In this document: piece after piece, positions 8,333 to 17,048 of the stretch | Position numbering within the stretch: position 1 is the stretch's first letter | How the letters are laid out: every line of letters starts with the position of its first letter | Assembly (NCBI GenBank): GCA_016184365.1 | Contig: JACPCW010000112.1 | Location: 1 to 59,238, forward strand | DNA from: Candidatus Rokuibacteriota bacterium | Lineage (GTDB): Bacteria; Methylomirabilota; Methylomirabilia; Rokubacteriales; CSP1-6 | Direction of reading: 5' to 3' | Length of the DNA: 59,238 bases | Position numbers and translations under genes: made by a program | Notes under the pieces: model-generated | Told to the model about the DNA's origin: nothing | What the model saw: only the letters and a program-made list of their open reading frames with translations | Databases searched by the model: none

Positions 8333-8977
8333 CTACGGCTCGAGCCGCGTCGCGGTCCAGGCGCTGCCGGCGAAGCCGTCGCCGGCCGGCGTGAGCTTGC
8401 GGACCCACGTCGCGCGGTCGTGGAGGCGCGCGGGCTGCGACACCCACAGCTCGATGCGCTCCGCCCAGACGCGATAGCCGACCCAGCGGTCCGGCCGCGG
8501 TGTCGCGCCGCCGAGATCCTGCTCCACCATCGCGACGTGTTCGAGCAGCGCGGCGCGCGAGGCGATCGGCCGGCTCTGCCACGTGGCGATCGCGGCAATC
8601 CGCGCGTCGGCGGGCCGCGTGTTCCAGTAGCGGTCGACGTCCGCCGCCGGCGCGGCCGTCACCGGACCTTCGACCCGGATCTGGCGACCGAGGGGCTCCC
8701 AGTAGAACACGCACGCCGCACGCGGTCGCGCCGCGAGGTGCTGTCCCTTCGCGCTGTCCCGGTCCGTGTAGAACACGAACCACCCGGCGGCGGCGTCGAA
8801 GCCTCGCGAGATGACCATTCGCGCCGTCGGATCTCCGCCGGCGTCGACCGTCGCGAGCGTCATCGCGCCGGCGTTGCGCACGCGCACGGCGGCGTCGGCC
8901 AGCCACGCCGCCACGATCGGCAATGGATCGGGCGGCAGGGGGTTGGGAAGCGCTGCGGAATGTTCCGGATCGGTCAT
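8333..8977 (-). CDS. pdxH: pyridoxamine 5'-phosphate oxidase (PdxH-like)
   Basis: 214 residues, the usual PdxH length. Visible motifs are AMTLATVDAGGDPTARMVI, FVFYTDRDSAKGQHLAARP and FYWEPLGRQIRVEGPV, which bind FMN and PLP, and a C-terminal TATRLEP in the position of the RLxP tail. The enzyme oxidises PNP/PMP to PLP. The middle region WQSRPIASRAALLEH matches the SR-rich PLP site. ATG 8977 is preferred; an in-frame GTG at 9007 would add ten residues. The last residues deviate slightly from E. coli, so a related flavin oxidase is a minor alternative. Confidence 0.85.
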   Translation of the reverse strand: MTDPEHSAALPNPLPPDPLPIVAAWLADAAVRVRNAGAMTLATVDAGGDPTARMVISRGFDAAAGWFVFYTDRDSAKGQHLAARPRAACVFYWEPLGRQIRVEGPVTAAPAADVDRYWNTRPADARIAAIATWQSRPIASRAALLEHVAMVEQDLGGATPRPDRWVGYRVWAERIELWVSQPARLHDRATWVRKLTPAGDGFAGSAWTATRLEP

Positions 8978-9083
8978 CGCGGCGATTCTAGGCCATTCGC
9001 TCGACACCGCGCGCGAGGCGGCGCGCTTGACTCGTTCGCGGCTCTACCGCACGATCCGACGGTCCGCCACGGAGGTGTCATCG

Positions 9084-10175
9084 ATGGGATCGGGACTGGA
9101 AGAACGCTTCGCGACTCTGCACGAGATCGTGCGCGCCGCGCGACAGAATCTCGCCGACGGCCCGTGGGGCTATCTGGTCGGCGGCACCGAAACCGAGACG
9201 ACCGTGCGGCGCAATCGCCAGGCGCTCGACGCGATCGCGTTCCGGCCGCGCGTGCTGCGCGACGTCTCCAAGGTCGATGGCACGTCGACGCTGTTCGGCA
9301 AGCCGGTGCGCCTGCCCGTGCTGCTCGCGCCGATCGGCGGGCTCGAGACGTTCGATCCGGGCGGCGGCGCGACCGTCGCGAAAGCGTCGGCGGAGTTCGG
9401 CGTGCCGCACATGCTCTCGTCCGTGTGCATGCCGGGGCTCGAAGCCACCGCGAAGGCCGCCGACAACTACCGCATCTTCCAACTGTACGTGCGCGGCGAC
9501 GACGCGTTCGTCGACGATCACGTCAAGCGCGCCGTGGACCACGGCTACACGATCTTCACGATCACCGTCGACACGGCGCACTACAGCCGCCGCGAGCGCG
9601 ATCTCGACATCCGGCTCGTGAAGCCATGGCGCCAGCGGGCGACGGGCTTCAACTACCAGTCGGGCTTCACGTGGGACAACATCAAGCGCTTCAAGGACAC
9701 GCATGCCGTGCCGCTCGTGCTGAAGGGCATCGCGACCGCGGAGGATGCGGCCATCGCGTGCGAGCACGGCGTGAACGGCGTCTACATCTCGAACCACGGC
9801 GGCCGGCAGCTCGATCACGGCCGCGGCGCGATGGACGTGCTGCCGGAGGTCGTGCGAGCCGTCGCGGGGCGCGCGACGATCATCATCGACGGCAGCTTCG
9901 TGCGCGGGACCGACATCGTGAAGGCGATCGCGGCCGGCGCGCACTGTGTCGGTCTCGGGCGGCTGCAGGGCTGGGGACTCGCCGCCGCCGGGCAGGCGGG
10001 TCTGCTGCGCGCGCTCGAGATCCTCGAAGACGAGGTGCGTATCGCGATGGGCCTGCTCGGTGTGAGCGCATGGAGCCAGCTCGACGCCTCGTTCCTGCAT
10101 CCGGCGGCGCCAGTGGTGCCGGCGAGTCAGTTCAGCGCATTCCCGCTGATCGGCGACGCGTTTCACGGGCGGTGA
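9084..10175 (+). CDS. FMN-dependent alpha-hydroxy acid oxidase/dehydrogenase
   Basis: 363 residues, right for the glycolate oxidase/lactate dehydrogenase (LldD) family. It shows the N-terminal FRPRVLRDVSKVD, the FMN site LAPIGG, the strand HMLSSVC, catalytic His238 in ISNHGGRQLDHGRGA, and the phosphate-binding end (IIIDGSFVRGTDIVKAIAAG, then VGLGR). Such enzymes oxidise 2-hydroxy acids to 2-oxo acids. Absence of a cytochrome domain suggests an oxidase or quinone-linked type. GGAGG lies about 8 nt before ATG 9084. It stands alone, divergent from pdxH. Confidence 0.9.
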   Translation: MGSGLEERFATLHEIVRAARQNLADGPWGYLVGGTETETTVRRNRQALDAIAFRPRVLRDVSKVDGTSTLFGKPVRLPVLLAPIGGLETFDPGGGATVAKASAEFGVPHMLSSVCMPGLEATAKAADNYRIFQLYVRGDDAFVDDHVKRAVDHGYTIFTITVDTAHYSRRERDLDIRLVKPWRQRATGFNYQSGFTWDNIKRFKDTHAVPLVLKGIATAEDAAIACEHGVNGVYISNHGGRQLDHGRGAMDVLPEVVRAVAGRATIIIDGSFVRGTDIVKAIAAGAHCVGLGRLQGWGLAAAGQAGLLRALEILEDEVRIAMGLLGVSAWSQLDASFLHPAAPVVPASQFSAFPLIGDAFHGR

Positions 10176-10240
10176 CGCTCCCGGCGGTGTCTGCGAACTG
10201 AGACATTGACGCCGGTCCGCGCGTCGACGAGAGTCGTGGC

Positions 10241-10858
10241 GTGACACCGCAGCTCTCGCCGGAGTCGCTCGAACAGATTCGCGCGATCGTCCAGACGGCG
10301 GTCGCGACGGCGCTCGAAACCACGGTCCCCACGGCGGTCGACGCCGCGGTTGCGACGGCGCTCGAAACCCGGGTCCCCAGGGCGGTCGACGCCGCGGTTG
10401 CGACGGCGTTCGAAACCCGGGTCCCCAGGGCGGTCGACGCCGCGGTTGCGACGGCGTTCGAAACCCGGGTCCCCACGGCGGTCGACGCCGCGGTTGCGAC
10501 CGCGCTCGAAACCAGGGTCGCGACGACGCTCGATCGGCGTTTCGAGGATTTCGAGCGTCGCCAGGACGTCCGCTTCGAAGCGATCGATCGCCAGTTCGTC
10601 GAGGTCCGACGCGAGCTGCAGGAAGGGCTCGCGGCAAACGGGGTGGAACTTCAGGAAGGCCTTGCGGAGAACCGGCGGCACTTCGGCGTGCTTGCCGAGA
10701 GCCTGCAGAGCAAGATCGAGCTCGTCATCGAAGGACAGATGGGTCTTCGCGAGGACATGAACCGCCGCTTCAAGGACACTGACGCGAAGATCGACGCGCT
10801 CGATCGCCGGATGGTCAGGATGTCGGCGCGGATCCCCGTGCGCCGGCGTAGGCGCTGA
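10241..10858 (+). CDS. coiled-coil protein built on tandem 16-residue repeats
   Basis: 205 residues. After a short lead (PESLEQIRAIVQ) come four near-identical 16-residue units of the type AVDAAVATALETRVPR, preceded by a partial unit. Then a charged helical region (RRFEDFERRQDVRFEAIDRQ, then VRRELQEGLAANG, and RREDMN-like segments) looks like a long coiled coil. A very basic end (RIPVRRRRR) closes it. No membrane segment or signal. It may be a structural or partner-binding protein; I do not recognise a named family. GTG 10241 starts it. Its 3' end overlaps the convergent FAD oxidoreductase gene by 44 bp. Confidence 0.7.
   Translation: MTPQLSPESLEQIRAIVQTAVATALETTVPTAVDAAVATALETRVPRAVDAAVATAFETRVPRAVDAAVATAFETRVPTAVDAAVATALETRVATTLDRRFEDFERRQDVRFEAIDRQFVEVRRELQEGLAANGVELQEGLAENRRHFGVLAESLQSKIELVIEGQMGLREDMNRRFKDTDAKIDALDRRMVRMSARIPVRRRRR
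10334..10525. repeat. four tandem 48-bp repeats inside the coiled-coil gene
   Basis: Unit length 48 bp (16 codons), each starting GCGGTCGACGCCGCGGTTGC and ending around GGGTCCCC. Differences between copies are few (GCGCTCG versus GCGTTCG; CCCAGGG versus CCCACGG), implying recent expansion. A partial, more diverged unit precedes them. Confidence 0.92.
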
Positions 10859-12047
10859 GCCCGGACGCGAACCTTCCGGGATCGGCGTCGGTCAGCACGT
10901 GCGGCCGATGACCCGTGTGGATGTACTCGGCGAGCAGCTTTCCCGCCATCGGACCGCGCCCGAAGCCTGACGACGCCAGCCCGCTGACGATCCACGCGCT
11001 CGCGTGACCGGGCAGCCGGCCGATGATCGGCTTGCCGTCGAGCGCAAACGGCATCAGTCCCGCCCACGTCCGCGCGATCGGCACGCGCCGCAGGAACGGC
11101 AGCACCTGCGCGGCGTGCGCGCGATTCACCTCGATGCCCGCCGGGTCGATCGCCTTGTCGTAACCGACGATCTGGCGGTCGCCGCCGAAGATGATCTCGC
11201 CGTCGCGGGTCTGGCGACCGTAGAGGTGCCGCGTGAGGCGCTTGCCGTCGCGGATCGTGAGCTCGGGCGGCGTCGTGTCATCGGCGCCGCTGTCACGCGC
11301 CCAGTCGCAGCCCGATTCGACCGACGCGATCTTCGTGAACACCGACGGCGGCAGCGGCGCCGTCGCCCACATCTGTCCGCGCACCGGGATGATCGGGATG
11401 CGGACGTCCAGCATGTCGCCGAGCGCGGGGCACCAGGCGCCGGCGGCCAGCACGAGCGTGTCGGCGACGACGTCGCCGTGCGACGTCGACACACGGTACG
11501 CGTCGCCGTCGACGCGGATCTGCGTCACGTCATGGTTCGCCAGGATGCGCGCGCCGTGCCGCGCCGCCGCGTCCGCGAACCCGCGCGTCGCCTTCGCCGG
11601 ATTCGCCTGCGCGCTGACGGGGTAGTGCATGAGGCCGGGCAGCGCCGGATCGACGTGCGGCTCGATCGCGCGCGCCTCGCGCGCGGTGATCAATTCGGCC
11701 ACGAAGCTCTGCTCGCGCAGCCGGTGCGCGCGGTCGCGCGCCCACGCGTACTGCTCGTCGGTATGGATCGCGCTCAGCGCGCCGGACACGCGGAACTCGA
11801 CGTCGTGGCCGAGATCGAGCGCGAGCTGCTTGAAGATCTCCACGCTGCCCGCGGTGAGATGGGACTGGAGATCGGGAGTGTGACCCCAGCCGAGCGAGGT
11901 GATCGATCCCGCGTTGACGCCGGAGGCCTCCGACGCGATCTCGCCGCGCTCGAGCAGGACGACCTCGCGTCCGCGCTCCGCGAGATGCCACGCGGTGGAC
12001 GCGCCCGCGATGCCACCGCCGACGATCAGAATCTCGGCGTGGGTCAC
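10815..12047 (-). CDS. FAD-dependent amino-acid oxidase-like oxidoreductase (DAO family)
   Basis: 410 residues. The N-terminal dinucleotide fold is clear (EILIVGGGIAGASTAWHLAE, then VVLLERGEIASEASGVNAG). The middle has DTLVLAAGAWCPALGDMLD and PVRGQMWATAP. The C-terminus has MPFALDGKPIIGRLPGH and GLASSGFGRGPMAGKLLAEY, the FAD-closing motif of DadA/ThiO/sarcosine-oxidase-type enzymes. It should oxidise a secondary or primary amine to an imine. The GTG at 12047 overlaps the TGA of the Sec-peroxiredoxin (GTGA), so the two are coupled; H2O2 made by this oxidase could be handled by that peroxidase-like neighbour (inference). Confidence 0.88.
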   Translation of the reverse strand: MTHAEILIVGGGIAGASTAWHLAERGREVVLLERGEIASEASGVNAGSITSLGWGHTPDLQSHLTAGSVEIFKQLALDLGHDVEFRVSGALSAIHTDEQYAWARDRAHRLREQSFVAELITAREARAIEPHVDPALPGLMHYPVSAQANPAKATRGFADAAARHGARILANHDVTQIRVDGDAYRVSTSHGDVVADTLVLAAGAWCPALGDMLDVRIPIIPVRGQMWATAPLPPSVFTKIASVESGCDWARDSGADDTTPPELTIRDGKRLTRHLYGRQTRDGEIIFGGDRQIVGYDKAIDPAGIEVNRAHAAQVLPFLRRVPIARTWAGLMPFALDGKPIIGRLPGHASAWIVSGLASSGFGRGPMAGKLLAEYIHTGHRPHVLTDADPGRFASGLSAYAGARGSAPTS

Positions 12048-12568
12048 GCGCGCGGTCCCGGCGGCTGATACGTGAAGTCGGGGCGCTGCGCCATCAGCTC
12101 GCGCAGATCGCGGCGCAGCTCCTCGACGGTCGGACGTCCGACGTACCACCAGCCGTTGTAGACGCGATGGATCGTCAGATCCGCCGCGAGCGAAAACGTG
12201 TAGGGGATGGCGATCAGGCCGTGCTTCGGGTCCGTCTCGTCGACGATGTCGAGTTCGCGGATCGCCTTGCGCTCGTGGTCGGACAGGAACGCGAAGTTCG
12301 CGCCGAGACCGGCGCGCAGGGCGCCGGCGACGTCCGGCGGATCGACGCTCACCGCCACGAGGTGGCAGTAGTTCACGCGAAGCTCGGGATCGAGGTCACG
12401 CGCGTAGTGCCGCAACTGGCACTCGCACTTCGGTCACCACCAGCCGCGATAGAACGTCACGATCAGCGGATACCGGCCCGCGAGCTCGGACAGTCGCGTC
12501 GGGCGCCCGTCGTGCGCGGGCAGCGTCAGATCCGGAAACCGATGGCCGGGGCTCAGGTCGTCACGCAT
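12044..12568 (-). CDS. peroxiredoxin-like selenoprotein (AhpC/TSA fold, UxxC), TGA read as selenocysteine
   Basis: From ATG 12568 the frame reads a thioredoxin-fold start (SPGHRFPDLTLPAHDGRPT, then ELAGRYPLIVTFYRGWW), meets TGA at 12434-12436, and continues without break as PKCECQLRHYARDLDPELRV to the stop at 12044. Cys-type relatives have Cys exactly at this place (FYRGxWCPxC), so the TGA should be Sec45 in a U-x-x-C motif. A hairpin starts 7 nt after the TGA (12401-12427) with a G-containing apical loop, as expected of a bacterial SECIS. Role: thiol peroxidase or oxidoreductase. It sits between the racemase (5 nt upstream) and the FAD oxidase (4-nt overlap). A nonsense mutation is the alternative. 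Confidence 0.88.
12401..12427 (-). promoter_or_regulatory. bacterial SECIS-like hairpin of the Sec-peroxiredoxin
   Basis: In the mRNA, AGUGCC pairs perfectly with GGCACU around the loop AGUUGC, and the stem is extended by UGCG/CGCG with one bulged A. The apical loop starts 17 nt after the UGA and has G at its second position, matching the described bSECIS rule. Confidence 0.75.
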
Positions 12569-12573
12569 GACGG

Positions 12574-13716
12574 TCAGGCGATCGCGCCGGCCGCGCGCAG
12601 GTCCTTGATCTCGGCGGGCGTGAAGCCGGCTTCGCCGAGCACCTCTTCGGTGTGCTCGCCGCGCTTCGGCGCCGGCCGGTCCACTTCCTGCCGGGTGCGC
12701 GAGAATCGCGGCGCCGGCGCCGGCTGCGGCGCGCCGAGCACGTCGACGTACGCCTGGCGCGCTTTCGCGTGCGCGTGATGCGGCGCCTCCGCGATCGACA
12801 GCACCGGCGCGAAGCAGACGTCGCTGCCCTCCATCAGCGCGCACCACTCGTCGCGCGTCTTCGTCCGGAAGATCGCCGCGAACCGTTCCTTCATCGCCGG
12901 CCAGGCGTCGCGGTCCATCTGCGGCGGCAGCGATTCACCGGCGAGCCCGGTCTTCTCCAGCAGCAGCGCGTAGAACTGCGGCTCGAGCGAGCCGACCGAC
13001 ACGTACTTGCCGTCCTTCGTCTCGTAGACCTCGTAGAACGGCGCGCCGGTGTCGAGCAGGTTCACGCCGCGCTCGTCCTTCCAGAACCCGGCGTTGTGCA
13101 GGCCGAAGAGGCTGCCGAACAGGAGCGCGGCGCCATCGACCATGGCGGCATCGACGACCTGCCCCGTGCCGGAGCGGTGCGCTTCGAGCAGCCCGCACAC
13201 CATCCCGAACGCCAGCAGCATGCCGCCGCCGCCGAAATCGCCGACGAGGTTCAGCGGCGGCACCGGCTTGTCGCCCTTCCGGCCGAGCGCGTGCAGCAAT
13301 CCCGTGAGCGCGATGTAGTTCACGTCGTGCCCGGCGGCCTTCGCGAGCGGTCCGTCCTGACCCCAGCCGGTCACGCGTCCGTACACGAGCTTGGGATTCG
13401 CGGCGAGACACGGATCGGGTCCGACGCCGAGACGCTCGGCGACACCGGGCCGGAACGGTTCGATCAGACCGTCGACGTGGCGCACGAGCCGCAGCACGAC
13501 CTCGACGCCTTCGCGCTTCTGCAGATCGACGGCCACGGATCGCCGGCTGCGCGAGTGCACCGCGAAGCGCGGGTCCGACAGGAAGTCCATCGCCCCCGAG
13601 CGCGTGCGGTCGATGCGAGTGACGTCGGCGCCCATGTCCCCGAGCATCATGGCGGCCATCGGGCCCGGACCGATGCCGGCGAGCTCGATGATTTTCAGTC
13701 CTGACAGCGGTCCCAT
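12574..13716 (-). CDS. alpha-methylacyl-CoA racemase (CaiB/BaiF class III CoA-transferase fold)
   Basis: 380 residues. The N-terminus [20 protein letters not shown] and the segment [18 protein letters not shown] are typical of class III CoA-transferases. The pair His130 ([11 protein letters not shown]) and Asp160 ([10 protein letters not shown]) has the same 30-residue spacing as the catalytic His/Asp of mycobacterial MCR, which favours racemase over CoA-transferase. It interconverts 2R/2S methyl-branched acyl-CoA for beta-oxidation. It heads the racemase, Sec-peroxiredoxin, FAD-oxidase operon and is divergent from the SnoaL/enoyl-CoA hydratase operon, which fits branched acyl-CoA catabolism. 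Confidence 0.9.
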   Translation of the reverse strand: MGPLSGLKIIELAGIGPGPMAAMMLGDMGADVTRIDRTRSGAMDFLSDPRFAVHSRSRRSVAVDLQKREGVEVVLRLVRHVDGLIEPFRPGVAERLGVGPDPCLAANPKLVYGRVTGWGQDGPLAKAAGHDVNYIALTGLLHALGRKGDKPVPPLNLVGDFGGGGMLLAFGMVCGLLEAHRSGTGQVVDAAMVDGAALLFGSLFGLHNAGFWKDERGVNLLDTGAPFYEVYETKDGKYVSVGSLEPQFYALLLEKTGLAGESLPPQMDRDAWPAMKERFAAIFRTKTRDEWCALMEGSDVCFAPVLSIAEAPHHAHAKARQAYVDVLGAPQPAPAPRFSRTRQEVDRPAPKRGEHTEEVLGEAGFTPAEIKDLRAAGAIA

Positions 13717-13784
13717 CCGGGGTCTCCTTGTCGCCGGCGGCGGCGATGAGCGTTACTATGCCACGCCACCAGAAGGAGGACGCG

Positions 13785-14195
13785 ATGACCGACCTCGCAG
13801 CAGAGCGCAAGCGGCTCGAACAGCTCGTGATCGACTTCACCGAAGCGTTCAACCGTGACGACCTCGACGGCGTGATGAGGTATCTCGCCGACGATGCGGT
13901 GTACGACGAGTTCAACGGCACCGTGAACCGCGGCAAGGCGGCGATCCGCGCGGCCTTCGTGCCGCAGTTCCGCGGCGACTACGGCAAGCTGCGCTTCCAT
14001 ACGGAAGACGTGTTCGTCGATCCGGTGACCGGCCGCGCGCTGATCCGCTGGCTCTGCACGCTCGACACGAAGCGCGGCCCCGCGGGCTGGCGCGGCCTCG
14101 ACATCCTGCACTTCGACGGCGATCGCATCACCCGGAAGCTCACGTATGCCAAGGCGAAGGTGCCGCTGCTCGACGGCTCGGAGGGAGCGCGATGA
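13785..14195 (+). CDS. SnoaL/NTF2-like protein
   Basis: 136 residues with the NTF2-like cone fold: helix LEQLVIDFTEAFNRDDLDGVM, then YLADDAVYDEFNG, the strand-turn NRGKAAIRAAFVPQF, and the sheet ending RWLCTLDTKRGPAGWRGLDI. Such proteins are small hydrolases, isomerases or binding proteins; no catalytic set can be named. AAGGAGGA stands before ATG 13785. The stop overlaps the start of enoyl-CoA hydratase (ATGA), so the two are translationally coupled. Confidence 0.85.
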   Translation: MTDLAAERKRLEQLVIDFTEAFNRDDLDGVMRYLADDAVYDEFNGTVNRGKAAIRAAFVPQFRGDYGKLRFHTEDVFVDPVTGRALIRWLCTLDTKRGPAGWRGLDILHFDGDRITRKLTYAKAKVPLLDGSEGAR

Positions 14196-14986
14196 CGTAC
14201 GAGTGCCTGATCTACGAGGTGAAGGACGCGATCGCCACGCTGACGCTGAACCGCCCGGAGCGCATGAACGCGCTCGGCGGCTCGCTGCGTGAGGATCTCT
14301 ATGACGGCCTCCGCCGCGCGATCGACGACGAGAGCATCCGCGTGATCGTCGTCACCGGTGCGGGCAAAGGCTTCTGCGCGGGCGGCGACGTGAAGGCGAT
14401 GCAGGAGGCGAAGGAGGAGAAGCGCGGGCGGCCGCTGATGGAAAAGGTCGCGCCCGGCCGTGACCGCACCGTGCTGCTGATGCGCGAGTCGCCGAAGCCG
14501 ATCATCGCCGCGGTGAACGGCGCCGCGGCCGGCGCCGGCATGAACCTGGCGCTCGCGTGCGACATCCGGATCGCGTCGACGGCCGCGCGGTTCGCGCAGG
14601 CGTTCGTGCGCCGCGGGCTCCACCCCGACTGGGGCGGCACGTATTTCCTGCCGCGCGTCGTCGGCATGGCGAAGGCGGCCGAGATGATCTTCACCGGCGA
14701 GGTCATCGGCGCCGACGAGGCGCTGCGCCTCGGCATCGTGAGCGCGGTGCATGCGCCGGAGCAGCTCCTGCCCGCCACGTACGAGCTCGCGGCCAGGATC
14801 GCCGCCGGTCCGCCGATCGCCATCCGTCTCGCGCGGCGCGCGCTCTATCACAACCAGGACGTCGATCTCCGGGCCGCGCTCGAGTTCGAGACGTTCGCGC
14901 AGAACGTCTGCTTCGAGACCGAGGACGCGCGCGAGGGCATCCGCGCGTTCGTGGAAAAGCGCGAGCCGAAGTTCCAGGGCCGGTGA
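14192..14986 (+). CDS. enoyl-CoA hydratase/isomerase family protein
   Basis: 264 residues. It shows the crotonase pattern: ATLTLNRPERMNALGGSL, oxyanion loop 1 GKGFCAGGDVKAMQ, oxyanion loop 2 VNGAAAGAGMNLALACDIRIA, and the acid/base region FVRRGLHPDWGGTYFLPR with Asp where hydratases often have Glu. This suggests a hydratase or isomerase of aromatic or branched substrates rather than a classic E. coli FadB type. It overlaps SnoaL before it (ATGA) and the CocE-type hydrolase after it (TGATG), forming one operon. Confidence 0.92.
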   Translation: MTYECLIYEVKDAIATLTLNRPERMNALGGSLREDLYDGLRRAIDDESIRVIVVTGAGKGFCAGGDVKAMQEAKEEKRGRPLMEKVAPGRDRTVLLMRESPKPIIAAVNGAAAGAGMNLALACDIRIASTAARFAQAFVRRGLHPDWGGTYFLPRVVGMAKAAEMIFTGEVIGADEALRLGIVSAVHAPEQLLPATYELAARIAAGPPIAIRLARRALYHNQDVDLRAALEFETFAQNVCFETEDAREGIRAFVEKREPKFQGR

Positions 14987-16734
14987 TGCGCGAGCGCGTC
15001 CGGCTCGTCGTCGAGCGCGACGTCCCCGTGCCGATGCGCGACGGGACGACCCTGTACGCGGACGTCTATCGTCCCGAGGGCAGCGGCCGGCATCCGGTGA
15101 TTCTCCTGCGCACGCCGTACAACAAGGCGCTGCCGCGAGTCGCGTACCAGCAGCTCGATCCGATGCGGGCGGCGAGCCGCGGTTACGCGCTCGTCGTGCA
15201 GGACACGCGCGGCCGGTTCGCGTCCGAGGGCGACTTCTCGTGCTTCGCGAACGAGATCGACGACGGCTTCGACACCGTCGAGTGGGCGGCGCGCGAGCCG
15301 TGGTCCGACGGCAACGTCGGCATGTACGGCGCGTCGTACATGGGTGCGACGCAGTGGCTCGCGGCGCTGGCGCGTCCACCGCACCTCAAGTGCATCGTGC
15401 CGATGATCACGGCGTCCGACTACCATGAGGGCTGGGCCTACCAGGGGGGCGCGTTCCAGCTCGGCTTCAACATGAGCTGGACGCTCGCGAACCTCGTGCT
15501 GCCGAACCTCGCGCACTGGAAGCTCACGCCGGACGAGGTGAAGACGCTCCGCGGCGAGCTGATCGAGGCGGTCGACCGCATGTGCGGGCCGTTCGAGCGT
15601 CTGCCGCTGAAGAACTACCCGACGCTGCGGAAGCATCGGCTCGCGGACTACTACGACGACTGGCTCGAGCATCCCGAGGACGATGCGTACTGGCGGCAGT
15701 GGAACGTCGAGGCGCGGCACGCGGAGATCACCGTGCCCGCGCTCAACATCGGCGGCTGGCACGACATCTTCCTCGGCGGCACGCTGCGCAACTACATGGG
15801 CATGCGCCGGCAGGGCGGGACACCGGCATCGCGAAACCAGCGGCTCATCATCGGGCCGTGGGTGCACGGGCTGCTCTGGCCGAACGTGAACGGCGACGTC
15901 GATTACGGCGTGCTGAGCCAGGGCCTGGCGATCGATCTCGACGGCATCCTGCTGCGCTGGTTCGATCACTGGCTGCGCGGCATCGACACGGGGCTGCTCG
16001 CGGAGCCGCCGGTGAAGCTGTTCGTCATGGGCGACAACGCGTGGCGAGACGAGTCGGACTGGCCGTTGTCGCGCGCGGTCGACACGCGCTTCCATCTCCA
16101 CGGCGGTGGACGCGCGAACAGCTCGAACGGCGACGGGCGCCTCGACGCGAGCGCGCCGGCTGCCGAAGCGAGCGATCACTACCTCTACGATCCGCGGAAC
16201 CCGGTGCCGACGCGGGGCGGCGCGCTGTGCTGCTGGCAGGCGGCGCTGCCGAGCGGCGCGTACGACCAGCGGCCGGTGGAAGCGCGTCCCGACGTGCTCG
16301 TCTACACGACGGCGCCGCTCACGGCGCCGGTCGAGGTGATCGGTCCGGTCACGGTGAAGCTGTGGGCGTCATCGTCGGCGCCGGATACCGACTTCACCGC
16401 GAAGCTCGTCGACGTGGACCCGACGGGCTTCGCGCGGAACCTCACCGACGGGATCGTGCGCGCGCGCTATCGCGAATCGACGGCGCGCGCGTCACTGATC
16501 GAGCCGGGCCGCGTCTACGAGTACACGATCGATCTGTGGGCGACCGCGAACGTGTTCAGAACCGGCCACCGCATCCGGCTCGAGATCTCGAGCTCGAACT
16601 TCCCGCGGTTCGATCGCAATCCGAACACGGGCCACGCGCTCGGCGCGGACGCGGAGCTTCGACCGGCGATGCAGACGATCCGGCACGACGCGACGCATCC
16701 GTCGCACGTGGTGCTCCCGATCGTTCCGCGCTGA
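14986..16734 (+). CDS. CocE/NonD family hydrolase (X-Pro dipeptidyl-peptidase S15 fold)
   Basis: 582 residues, typical for CocE esterases. The N-terminus reads DVPVPMRDGTTLYADVYRPE and ILLRTPYNK. The nucleophile Ser117 lies in GMYGASYMGATQW, and the acid/base residues are likely in NIGGWHDIFL and IIGPWVHG. The C-terminal jelly-roll domain follows (DVLVYTTAPLTAPVEVIGPV, then HRIRLEISSSNFPRFDRN). These enzymes hydrolyse acyl esters or amides. The start ATG overlaps the TGA of the enoyl-CoA hydratase. Substrate unknown. Confidence 0.93.
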   Translation: MRERVRLVVERDVPVPMRDGTTLYADVYRPEGSGRHPVILLRTPYNKALPRVAYQQLDPMRAASRGYALVVQDTRGRFASEGDFSCFANEIDDGFDTVEWAAREPWSDGNVGMYGASYMGATQWLAALARPPHLKCIVPMITASDYHEGWAYQGGAFQLGFNMSWTLANLVLPNLAHWKLTPDEVKTLRGELIEAVDRMCGPFERLPLKNYPTLRKHRLADYYDDWLEHPEDDAYWRQWNVEARHAEITVPALNIGGWHDIFLGGTLRNYMGMRRQGGTPASRNQRLIIGPWVHGLLWPNVNGDVDYGVLSQGLAIDLDGILLRWFDHWLRGIDTGLLAEPPVKLFVMGDNAWRDESDWPLSRAVDTRFHLHGGGRANSSNGDGRLDASAPAAEASDHYLYDPRNPVPTRGGALCCWQAALPSGAYDQRPVEARPDVLVYTTAPLTAPVEVIGPVTVKLWASSSAPDTDFTAKLVDVDPTGFARNLTDGIVRARYRESTARASLIEPGRVYEYTIDLWATANVFRTGHRIRLEISSSNFPRFDRNPNTGHALGADAELRPAMQTIRHDATHPSHVVLPIVPR

Positions 16735-16747
16735 GCTGACACCGCGC

Positions 16748-16816
16748 TCATTTGACCGTCACGCTCTTGGCGAGGTTCCGCGGCTTGTCGGGATCGTGGC
16801 CGCGGAGCACCGCTAC
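16748..16816 (-). pseudogene. C-terminal relic of glutamine-fructose-6-phosphate aminotransferase (GlmS)
   Basis: The last 22 codons plus TGA read VAVLRGHDPDKPRNLAKSVTVK, the highly conserved end of GlmS (…RGxDxDxPRNLAKSVTV). The rest of the ~600-residue gene is absent. Directly upstream in another frame lies the N-terminal half of an inositol-monophosphatase-like gene, so a deletion seems to have fused two genes. Confidence 0.85.
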
Positions 16817-17030
16817 CGCGCTCCTCGCCAATCACAGAGAAGCCGAGCACATCGGTCAGAACGCCTCGAACCGCGTCCTCAACGGCGACATCGACCGTCG
16901 TCACGAGATCGCGCCCGCCGTTGGCGGTGACGTCTGCGGCTCCGACGCCACGCTCGGTGATCGTGAGCGCTCGCTTCACCGCTTCAATGGCCACCAGCGT
17001 CTCGGGACGGAACGAGGTCTGGTCGTTCAC
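16817..17030 (-). pseudogene. N-terminal fragment of an inositol-monophosphatase family protein
   Basis: From GTG 17030 the frame reads ETLVAIEAVKRALTITERG, then GGRDLVTTVDVAVEDAVRG and FSVIGEERGSG. This is the start of an IMPase-like enzyme up to the first metal-binding region (the family has GEE-S/G at this point). The WDP(I/L)DGT motif and everything beyond are missing; the reading runs into the GlmS tail out of frame. It is therefore about 70 residues of a ~260-residue enzyme. Together with the GlmS relic it fills the stretch between the CocE gene and the SDR. Confidence 0.85.
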
Positions 17031-17048
17031 GGGGCCCGTCGGCGCGAT

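Noticed and set aside
7175..10201. Very long plus-strand open frame antisense to several genes
   Set aside because: It mirrors the codon bias of the minus-strand rhomboid and pdxH genes, is rich in Arg/Ala/His, and has no family features. The same holds for 3218-5626, 53728-56820 and 31388-33313 (its 5' part).
10334..10525. Tandem repeats as a CRISPR array
   Set aside because: Units are contiguous, keep the reading frame and have no spacers.
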